Assembly (NCBI GenBank): GCA_937894515.1
Contig: CALCRH010000174.1
Location: 1-8,962, forward strand
DNA: 8,962 nucleotides
DNA from: an uncultured Clostridia bacterium
GTDB lineage: Bacteria > Bacillota > Clostridia > Oscillospirales > Oscillospiraceae
Direction of reading: 5' to 3'
The notes beneath the pieces are model-generated. The model saw only the letters and a program-made list of their open reading frames with translations. It did no database searches and was not told where the DNA came from. The position numbers and the translations under genes were made by a program. This document shows positions 1-5,379 of this stretch, in pieces. The first letter of the stretch is position 1; each line of letters starts with the position of its first letter.

Positions 1-176
1 GCACGGGGCTTAGTCCCGACATTGAGTGGTCGAAGACAGGCCGCATCCAGCTCAATGAGGATATTACCGTTACGGTGTCCCTCCCGATGGACATCGGCCT
101 GTTTGGAGATTTCGCCTCATTCCCCGTGCAGCTTTCCGCACAGGCATCCGGTAAGAGCGAGGTGTATTGGAAATGA
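1..176 (+). CDS. Pseudopilin-like protein, C-terminal part (5' truncated)
   Basis: The window opens inside this gene. Reading in frame from base 3 gives 57 residues before the TGA at 174-176. The visible part has alternating polar and hydrophobic residues (for example ITVTVSLPMDIGLF) typical of beta strands, and it ends in SEVYWK. This resembles the C-terminal beta domain of TadE/DUF4320-type pseudopilins that sit next to conjugation genes in clostridial elements. The N-terminal membrane anchor expected for such proteins would lie upstream and cannot be seen. The stop overlaps the next start as ATGA, so the two genes are translationally coupled and probably form subunits of one surface structure. 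The DUF4320 link is from memory of such clusters and is tentative; an unrelated exported beta protein is possible. Confidence 0.6.
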   Translation, partial: TGLSPDIEWSKTGRIQLNEDITVTVSLPMDIGLFGDFASFPVQLSAQASGKSEVYWK

Positions 177-700
177 AGATACGCTTCAAGCATCGCAGCG
201 GTGAGGGTACGCCTATGACGTTGGCCATTGTTCTGGCACTGCTGCTGATCTTTATGGGACTTGCTGAGTATTGCCGCGTCTGGATTATCGAGTCCGGCGT
301 CAAGGAAGCCCTGCAGCAGGCTGTGATCTCCGTGGTCAACGACAACTACGATGAGGTCTATCATGCTGTGCGGGAGGGCTACGCTGCCGGTTGGGTGCCG
401 GATGGCGTCGGCTGGGAGGAAAGCGTCGATGAAGGAAACGTCTACGGACAGCTGGGACGAATCCTTGACCTTTCCGGATACGGCGATACCTACTACAAGT
501 ATTCGGGTTCAAATCTGGAATACACCATTTCCGGTCTGAATGTCAGGCTGCGGAACAACAGTCTTGCGTCCGGTCAGAGCGAGGGCTTTACCGCTGTGTG
601 TGAGCTGAATTTGGAGGTGCCGATCTACTTTGTCGGCAAGATTTTCCCAGCCGCCAACGTAACCGTCCACACAGAGGCGCTGTTTATGCCTTTGTTCTGA
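173..700 (+). CDS. TadE-like membrane-anchored pseudopilin
   Basis: The gene encodes 175 residues from the ATG at 173, which follows GAGGTG (159-164) at 8-base spacing. An in-frame TTG at 167 is possible but too close to that ribosome binding site. The N-terminus is short and basic (MKIRFKHRSGEG) and is followed by one hydrophobic helix at about residues 14-36, then an extracytoplasmic domain rich in Gly, Tyr and Asn. This is the layout of TadE/TadG-type pseudopilins of Tad/Flp pili: a charged leader, a Gly-Glu pair just before the helix, and a globular beta-rich tail. The Gly-Glu (residues 10-11) could be a prepilin peptidase processing site, but the match is loose. The overlap with the preceding pseudopilin-like gene and the T4SS genes downstream suggest a minor subunit of a surface appendage used in conjugation. 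The family assignment rests on architecture, not strong motif identity. Confidence 0.65.
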   Translation: MKIRFKHRSGEGTPMTLAIVLALLLIFMGLAEYCRVWIIESGVKEALQQAVISVVNDNYDEVYHAVREGYAAGWVPDGVGWEESVDEGNVYGQLGRILDLSGYGDTYYKYSGSNLEYTISGLNVRLRNNSLASGQSEGFTAVCELNLEVPIYFVGKIFPAANVTVHTEALFMPLF

Positions 701-780
701 TTTGTTTCAGATTTCATTGGACTTTGGAAAACTTATGTAGTATTGTTCCGTTTACAAAAAAATCAGGAGGTAGTTAGAGT

Positions 781-1365
781 ATGAAAAACAAAACGAAAAG
801 AATCGTAGTGCTTGCCATCTGCTGCGTTCTGTGTGCGGTGGCAGTGATCGGTATCAACTTCCGCTTCGGTGGAAACGCCGTGATCCCGTCCGGCGAGGCG
901 CAGGAGCAGGTCACGCCCGATACGGAGGTGCAGGTCGATGTACCCGACACATCCAAAGAGAGCAAGGAAACAGCCCCGAAGCTGAACATCGGCATCAAGA
1001 CCGAAAGCGAACACAAGACCGGAGCCGGTGCGGTTGATACCGGTACCGAGCAGACCATTCAGGCCGATCCCGTAAAGCCCACCGAGCCGGAGCATCCGCA
1101 GGCTGAAGCCAAGCCCTATACCGTGCCGGAAAAGCACACGGAGAGCGACGTCCCCAAGAGTGAGCGCAACACCGAAAAGCCGCCCGTCAGCGAGGAACCG
1201 GTGGTTGTCAAGCCGGAAAGCAATACTCCGTCCGGTGGCAGCACCAACGAAAAGGGTGAGGTCTATGTCCCCGGCTTCGGCTGGATGCCCAGCGTCGGCG
1301 CAGGCTCCTGGTCGGTGAGTGAGGGAATGTATGAAAACGGCAACAAGGTTGGCATCATGGACTAA
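781..1365 (+). CDS. Membrane-tethered Pro/Glu/Lys-rich protein (DUF6550-like)
   Basis: The gene encodes 194 residues from an ATG preceded by AGGAGG (765-770). Residues 1-7 are basic (MKNKTKR), residues 8-26 form one hydrophobic helix, and there is no clear cleavage site, so it is probably an N-terminal anchor with the rest outside the membrane. Residues about 35-155 are low-complexity, rich in Pro, Glu, Lys, Thr and Val, and look like an extended wall-spanning tether. The tail is different: GEVYVPGFGWMP (residues 159-170) followed by a Gly/Ser-rich end and VGIMD. I recall similar tails in proteins annotated DUF6550 in clostridial conjugative islands, where the role is unknown. It sits between the TadE-like gene and the Trp-rich exported protein. 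I infer a structural role in crossing or gripping the cell wall; no catalytic motif is visible. Confidence 0.75.
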   Translation: MKNKTKRIVVLAICCVLCAVAVIGINFRFGGNAVIPSGEAQEQVTPDTEVQVDVPDTSKESKETAPKLNIGIKTESEHKTGAGAVDTGTEQTIQADPVKPTEPEHPQAEAKPYTVPEKHTESDVPKSERNTEKPPVSEEPVVVKPESNTPSGGSTNEKGEVYVPGFGWMPSVGAGSWSVSEGMYENGNKVGIMD

Positions 1366-1386
1366 CCGCATATCAACAATAAAGAA

Positions 1387-1421
1387 CAGCGGAGCATGGC
1401 AGAAAAAGCCATGCTCCGCTG
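1387..1421. terminator. Perfect 14-bp inverted repeat, intergenic hairpin
   Basis: The arms CAGCGGAGCATGGC (1387-1400) and GCCATGCTCCGCTG (1408-1421) are exact reverse complements around a 7-base A-rich loop (1401-1407). The hairpin starts 22 bases after the stop at 1365 and ends 9 bases before the ribosome binding site of the next gene. On the plus strand the stem is followed by CTCTTGG rather than a T-run, so it is a poor intrinsic terminator there; partial attenuation or an mRNA processing/stability element fits better. On the minus strand the stem is followed by TTCTTTATTGTT, so it could stop antisense transcription. The structure is certain from sequence; the function is inferred. Confidence 0.7.
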
Positions 1422-1430
1422 CTCTTGGAA

Positions 1431-1435
1431 AGGAG
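1431..1435 (+). promoter_or_regulatory. Ribosome binding site deciding a TTG start at 1442
   Basis: AGGAG lies 6 bases upstream of TTG 1442-1444. The reading frame is open further upstream (to about 1319) through the hairpin, but only the TTG gives both a good ribosome binding site and a canonical signal peptide directly after it, so the start is placed here. Confidence 0.75.
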
Positions 1436-1441
1436 ATAGCA

Positions 1442-3208
1442 TTGAAAAGATTCATCGCAGCATTGCTCTGCGTACTTCTGGCACTCTCCATGTCCCTCTC
1501 TGCCTTTGCCGCTGGTGATCCCAACATCGATACCGGTGGTGGCGGCCTTGGTAATGGCTCTGCCGGTAACGTGTGGTATGGCGACTCCGGCGTCCGTGTG
1601 TCGATTGTCAATGCGGACACCAAGACGGTCGCTGCGACACCGGTGGACTACATCAAGGAACCGAGATATGTCCTGAGCTGGTACGAAAGTACCCTCGTTC
1701 ATTTTGGGAAGACCTGCAAGCTGCGCTATAACGCAGGGGCAGGTCTTTCTCCTACTGTCGGCGGGTACACCTATAAAGTCCCTCAGCAGGCGCTGCCGAA
1801 AATCATTGCCACCAACAGCGGCACAGGCAGCATCACCGCAATCCGTAATTATTTTACGGATGAGCAGGTACTCAGGGCAATCTGTGCAGACTGTGGCTTT
1901 AATTACGACACACTGCTGGAGGGTAAATACCGTCTGGTGATCGAGCCGCTGGCAGCCTTCCTCTACGACGGCTTGCCCTTCGTCATGACGGCGACGGAAG
2001 CGGCACTCTATGACCGGCAGGTCAGCGGCAAGCTCCGCACATGGATGGGATCGCTGACGCATAAGAACATGCCCCTGGCGCTCTATCTGGAAACCAGCGA
2101 TCTCGGCTACTCGGCATGGACGGGCAGCAAATCCTCCAAGGCCAGCAACGAGGACATCATTGCCAATCTCGGCATCGGCATTGTCCGATTCAGCGAGCCG
2201 GAGGAACCGGATCTGACGGAGTACGATTACGAGTATCGCGTCAACACGGAGGTAATCACGGCGGTGGAGGTCAGCGGAGGCCAGTCCGATCCGGACAATC
2301 CCGTGACCGTCAGCTTCACCATTCAGGGCAGCACCTACAATGTGGGAAATGTCTTCTACCCCGATGGCGACAGCCAGCTGGCGTGGGTGAAATGGCACAC
2401 ACCGTCCAAGCCGTGTGAAATCCTCATTCGTGTGAATGTGTCCGGTGGAGGACACGCACAAGGCACGGTGTCCTGCAAGATCGTCGACCTCGACGGACAC
2501 GATCCTCCCAACCCCGTGGCAGATGACCGCAACGACAGCTTCCGTCCCGGAACGGTACCCAACAACGCAGAAGCCTACTCCGCAAGCTGGGGCGTATGGT
2601 CTCCGTGGTGGCAGGAGTATTGGGTATGGATTCCCGTATGGGAACAGTGCTGGCACAGCTCGTCCTATACCGACAGTGACGGCAATGTCCAGTACGATGA
2701 GTGGTACCATTGGGTGGATAACGGCTATTGGGAAGATCAGGGCTGGTGGGAGTTTGACTACAACAGCTACTATGCCAACCTCACGGCAAGCATGACCATC
2801 ACGCCGGACTCGCTCTCGCCCAGCGCAAGCGGCTCCATGCTCAAAAGCGGGTACGGTATTCAGGAGAGTGTAACGGCAAGAATCGCCACCAACCAAAGCA
2901 CCGCTGTGACAGCAGCGCAGAATGCCGTGACCTATTTCCCTGAATTCAAGTATGAAACCTATTGGCGATTGCTGATGCCTTCCGTCAGCGGAAAGAATAG
3001 TACCTTCCGCTTTAAGGATAACCCCTACAGCACTTACAGTAGACCTACGCACTTCACACCGATTTGGTATCCGGATGGCAGCTACACGCCATACACGTGG
3101 TTGCTGGATTGCTGGACACCTGCCGGAATGCTGAGTGCGAATCTCACGGATACTGTTTCGATTCGGGGAAATCTGTGGGAGGAATGGCATATCGCCCCGA
3201 CAAAATAA
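1442..3208 (+). CDS. Large exported protein with Trp-rich segment, conjugation-associated, function unknown
   Basis: The gene encodes 588 residues from TTG 1442. Residues 1-24 form a clear Sec signal peptide (MKRF, a hydrophobic core, then SAFA with cleavage after Ala23 or Ala24). A Gly-rich linker (about 31-42) follows, then a predicted mixed alpha/beta region to about residue 255, a beta-rich region to about 365, and a segment at 381-446 that holds about 13 Trp plus many Tyr, Asp and Glu (for example WSPWWQEYWVWIPVW). The last part (about 450-588) includes KSGYGI, FPEFKYETYWRLL (from about 500) and a WTPAGML motif near the end. There is no LPXTG signal or C-terminal membrane helix, so anchoring must be by other proteins or the wall. 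It lies directly upstream of the pilin-like gene and probably belongs to the same transcript. I believe similar proteins recur in clostridial conjugative islands without an assigned function. A surface adhesin, pilus-tip or outer-pore component is inferred. No enzyme motif was seen. Confidence 0.8.
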   Translation: MKRFIAALLCVLLALSMSLSAFAAGDPNIDTGGGGLGNGSAGNVWYGDSGVRVSIVNADTKTVAATPVDYIKEPRYVLSWYESTLVHFGKTCKLRYNAGAGLSPTVGGYTYKVPQQALPKIIATNSGTGSITAIRNYFTDEQVLRAICADCGFNYDTLLEGKYRLVIEPLAAFLYDGLPFVMTATEAALYDRQVSGKLRTWMGSLTHKNMPLALYLETSDLGYSAWTGSKSSKASNEDIIANLGIGIVRFSEPEEPDLTEYDYEYRVNTEVITAVEVSGGQSDPDNPVTVSFTIQGSTYNVGNVFYPDGDSQLAWVKWHTPSKPCEILIRVNVSGGGHAQGTVSCKIVDLDGHDPPNPVADDRNDSFRPGTVPNNAEAYSASWGVWSPWWQEYWVWIPVWEQCWHSSSYTDSDGNVQYDEWYHWVDNGYWEDQGWWEFDYNSYYANLTASMTITPDSLSPSASGSMLKSGYGIQESVTARIATNQSTAVTAAQNAVTYFPEFKYETYWRLLMPSVSGKNSTFRFKDNPYSTYSRPTHFTPIWYPDGSYTPYTWLLDCWTPAGMLSANLTDTVSIRGNLWEEWHIAPTK

Positions 3209-3210
3209 AA

Positions 3211-3215
3211 AGGAG
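3211..3215 (+). promoter_or_regulatory. Ribosome binding site for the pilin-like gene
   Basis: AGGAG sits just after the preceding stop (TAA, 3206-3208). Two in-frame ATGs follow, at 3220 (4-base spacing) and 3226 (10-base spacing). The second is closer to usual Gram-positive spacing and is chosen here. The alternative adds only two residues (Met-Thr). Confidence 0.6.
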
Positions 3216-3225
3216 ATTGATGACA

Positions 3226-3570
3226 ATGAACGCTAAGACTAAAAAAACGGTAAGTCTGTTTCTCATCGCTGCTGTCTGCGTGATGCTGATGGCAACACCT
3301 GCCTTCGCAGCCGGTACCGGCGACGTGGCCGGTGCCATTGAGGACACATGGAACGCAGCGTCCGGTCAGATTAAGACCGTGGTCAATAATGTGGTCTTTC
3401 CCTGCATCGACCTGATTATTGCCGTGTTCTTCTTCGCCAAGCTGGGTATGTGCTACTTCGACTACCGCAAGCATGGACAGTTCGAGTGGACTGCGCCTGC
3501 CATCCTGTTCGCCTGCCTCGTCTTTACGCTGACCTGCCCTCTGTACGTCTGGCAGATTATCGGCATCTGA
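3226..3570 (+). CDS. VirB2/TrbC-like conjugative pilin (DUF3852 type)
   Basis: The gene encodes 114 residues. Residues 1-28 form a signal peptide (basic start, hydrophobic core, ATPAFA before the cut). The mature part starts AGTGDVAGAI and carries two hydrophobic helices, at about 53-72 (with VVFPCIDLIIAVFFF) and about 88-110, joined by a short polar, basic loop (FDYRKHGQFE). A long signal peptide plus two helices and a small polar loop is the VirB2/TrbC pilin architecture. The sequence matches what I recall of DUF3852 proteins in Firmicute conjugative elements. VirB2 subunits polymerise into the conjugative pilus or the pore lining. The neighbours agree: a VirB6/TrbL-like gene follows directly, then VirB3 and VirB4. 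Three Cys in or near the membrane segments are unusual for a pilin but could simply be lipid-facing. Confidence is high for the membrane pilin-like class and lower for actual pilus formation in a Gram-positive. Confidence 0.8.
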   Translation: MNAKTKKTVSLFLIAAVCVMLMATPAFAAGTGDVAGAIEDTWNAASGQIKTVVNNVVFPCIDLIIAVFFFAKLGMCYFDYRKHGQFEWTAPAILFACLVFTLTCPLYVWQIIGI

Positions 3571-3603
3571 TGACGGCAGCGGAGAAAGGTCGGTGGTCGA
3601 AAA

Positions 3604-4515
3604 ATGTTTATATGGGACTTTTTGCTTGGCGATGTGATGGATCAGGTCATCGACTGGATATACGGGCAGCTGGTAGGCTTCCTTGGTAACTTCTTTGCCG
3701 AGATGGGAAATATGGGTGTCGAGCTGTTCGACATGACATGGGTGCAATCGATTGTGCTCTTCTTCTCCTATCTCGGCTGGGCGCTGTATGGCGTCGGCCT
3801 TGTCGTATCTGTCGCGGAATGCGGCATCGAGTATCAGACCGGGCGAGGCGGCAGCATCAAGGAAACGGCGCTGGGTGCGCTCAAGGGCTTTTTGGCAGTG
3901 AATCTGTTTACGGTGGTGCCTATAGAGCTATTCAAGCTCTCGGTCACCATGCAGGCCAGCCTGACTGCCGGAATCACCGGATACGGTTCCAGCACCATTG
4001 GAGAAGTTGCCAGTGACATTATGGAGGGATTCAGCATTGGGTCAGCCACCTTAACCGAGGCGGCTGGCTCCGCCTCCTTCGCCGGATTCGGTTATATCAC
4101 CAGTCCGCTTATGATCCTGTTCGTGGTGATTATGATTGGGTATGCCACCATCAAGGTATTCTTCTCGAACCTCAAGCGAGGCGGTATCCTGCTGATTCAA
4201 ATTGCAGTCGGTTCGCTGTATATGTTCAGCGTACCTCGCGGGTACATTGACGGCTTCGTGCAGTGGATCAAACAAATCATCGGCCTGTGCCTGACAACCT
4301 TCCTGCAAGCAACCATTTTAATCGCAGGTTTGATGGTCATCCCCGACCATTGCCTGTTGGGACTTGGGCTGATGCTCTCTGCCGGTGAGGTGCCTCGCAT
4401 TGCCGGTGCCTTCGGCTTGGATACCTCTACCAAGGCCAATATGCTCTCTGCCATCTACACAGCGCAGGCGGCGGTGAATACCACCAAGACCGTTGTGCAG
4501 GCAGTTGCCCGCTGA
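3604..4515 (+). CDS. VirB6/TrbL-like polytopic channel protein
   Basis: The gene encodes 303 residues from ATG 3604, with GGTGG (3592-3596) at 7-base spacing. After an amphipathic start (residues 1-35), hydrophobic helices lie at about 47-71, 92-115, 163-187, 193-210 and 223-246, with a possible sixth at 250-260. The loop between helices 2 and 3 (about 116-160) is rich in Gly, Ser, Thr and Ala, as in TrbL/VirB6 proteins. The C-terminal tail is polar and Ala/Thr-rich. VirB6/TrbL proteins form the inner-membrane part of the type IV secretion channel and contact the DNA substrate. The position between the VirB2-like and VirB3-like genes is the usual one in Firmicute elements. The class is clear from architecture and context; the exact subfamily is not asserted. 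Confidence 0.85.
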   Translation: MFIWDFLLGDVMDQVIDWIYGQLVGFLGNFFAEMGNMGVELFDMTWVQSIVLFFSYLGWALYGVGLVVSVAECGIEYQTGRGGSIKETALGALKGFLAVNLFTVVPIELFKLSVTMQASLTAGITGYGSSTIGEVASDIMEGFSIGSATLTEAAGSASFAGFGYITSPLMILFVVIMIGYATIKVFFSNLKRGGILLIQIAVGSLYMFSVPRGYIDGFVQWIKQIIGLCLTTFLQATILIAGLMVIPDHCLLGLGLMLSAGEVPRIAGAFGLDTSTKANMLSAIYTAQAAVNTTKTVVQAVAR

Positions 4516-4531
4516 TGAAAGTAGGTGAACT

Positions 4532-4789
4532 ATGTATCTATACCCCGATAACCTGAAAGCCAAGCCGATGCTTTGGCTTTGGGAGCTTCGAGATGTCGGC
4601 ATTGTCGGCATCGGACTTCTTATCTCTGTTTTTGCGGTAGCCAAGCTGGGGATGTATTTCCCCCTCGTGATCACGGCGGTGTATGCGTTCCTCTCGATCC
4701 GCTTTGAGGGCGTGAGCATTCTGGACTTCATCCGATATGCCTATCGCTTCTTTATCGGCAAGCCGCAGCAATACGAATGGAGGATGTAA
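4532..4789 (+). CDS. VirB3/PrgI-like inner-membrane T4SS protein
   Basis: The gene encodes 85 residues, with AGGTG (4523-4527) just before the ATG. The short N-terminus (MYLYPDNLKAKP) is followed by two adjacent hydrophobic helices (about 20-37 and 40-56) and a basic, aromatic C-terminus (IRYAYRFFIGKPQQYEWRM). This two-helix hairpin of 80-110 residues directly upstream of VirB4 is the hallmark of VirB3 and the PrgI family of Gram-positive systems, where it holds the VirB4 ATPase at the membrane. The last codons overlap the ribosome binding site used by the next gene, so translation of the two is likely coupled. The assignment rests on size, topology and gene order. Confidence 0.85.
   Translation: MYLYPDNLKAKPMLWLWELRDVGIVGIGLLISVFAVAKLGMYFPLVITAVYAFLSIRFEGVSILDFIRYAYRFFIGKPQQYEWRM
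4779..4783 (+). promoter_or_regulatory. Ribosome binding site inside the VirB3-like gene, deciding a TTG start
   Basis: GGAGG lies within the last codons of the VirB3-like gene and 8 bases before TTG 4792. An ATG at 4777 is in frame with the downstream gene but overlaps this site and has no good site of its own, so TTG 4792 is preferred. Confidence 0.7.
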
Positions 4790-4791
4790 CA

Positions 4792-5379
4792 TTGAACAGA
4801 AAAGAAAAAAAGAGCGCCGAGGCGAAGAACTCCACGCGGCAGCTCATGAACATCAAAGAGATCGCCGATTACTCCCTGAAAACGGAGGATGGCGATCTCG
4901 TGTTTTATATCATCAAGCCGACCAACATCAGCGTCCTGTCCGGCGACAATGTGTCTGCGCGGATCTATGCGCTGATGACCGTGCTGAAGGGTATGGCAGA
5001 GCTGGAGATGCTCTGCCTCAACTCCCGCGAAACCTTCGATGACAACAAATCCTTCCTCAAGCGCCGGATGGAGCAGGAACCGAATCCCTTTATCCGAGAG
5101 CTGCTGGAGAAGGACATGCATTACCTCAACCGGATGCAGACGCAGATGGCAACGGCGCGAGAGTTCCTGATTATCCTTCGGCTGAAGGATGACAGCGCCG
5201 AAAACAGTCTTCCGTATCTGTCCCGCATTGAGAAGTCCCTGAAGGATCAGGGCTTCACAGTCAAAAAGGCAGAGAAGGACGATATCAAAAGGATGCTCGG
5301 CGTCTACTATGAGCAGAATGTCACAACCGAAAAATACGAGGACTTTGACGGAGAAAGGTGGGTGATCCTCGGTGAGTAA
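4792..5379 (+). CDS. VirB4-associated protein, probable detached N-terminal domain of a VirB4/TraC-type ATPase
   Basis: The gene encodes 195 residues from TTG 4792. There is no signal peptide or membrane helix, so it should be cytoplasmic. Residues 20-45 (IKEIADYSLKTEDGDLVFYI) form a strand-turn-strand like the start of VirB4/TraC-type N-terminal domains, where a displayed DG turn precedes a strand. Residues 55-80 and 85-125 are helical, with the second region highly charged. REFLIILRLKD (123-133) is a strand like the one that closes the N-terminal domain of those proteins, and the C-terminal part (140-195) is another small alpha/beta unit. No Walker motif is present. The gene overlaps the VirB4 gene by 8 bases, and the two products together are about 800 residues, close to a full-length VirB4. 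A role as a VirB4 partner subunit is inferred. Confidence 0.65.
   Translation: MNRKEKKSAEAKNSTRQLMNIKEIADYSLKTEDGDLVFYIIKPTNISVLSGDNVSARIYALMTVLKGMAELEMLCLNSRETFDDNKSFLKRRMEQEPNPFIRELLEKDMHYLNRMQTQMATAREFLIILRLKDDSAENSLPYLSRIEKSLKDQGFTVKKAEKDDIKRMLGVYYEQNVTTEKYEDFDGERWVILGE

Noticed and set aside
697..710. Small inverted repeat CTGA/TCAG after the TadE-like stop.
   Set aside because: Only 4 bp of stem with no T-run; too weak for a terminator.
717..746. A possible promoter (TTGGAC with TATTGT downstream) before the tether gene.
   Set aside because: Both boxes match the consensus only partly and the region is simply AT-rich, so it cannot be separated from chance by eye.
763..1623. A 286-codon minus-strand open frame spanning the tether gene and the hairpin.
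   Set aside because: It crosses the intergenic hairpin and two plus-strand genes, and its product looks like an antisense translation.
1373..3226. A 617-codon open frame on the minus strand opposite the Trp-rich exported protein gene.
   Set aside because: Its product is a low-order mix rich in Arg, His, Val and Cys with no domain, and the plus frame has a signal peptide and a good ribosome binding site. It is a codon-bias shadow.
3570..3689. A short plus-strand frame starting at ATG 3570 in TGATGA coupling with the pilin-like stop.
   Set aside because: It mostly overlaps the start of the VirB6-like gene in another frame, has only 39 codons and lacks any recognisable feature.
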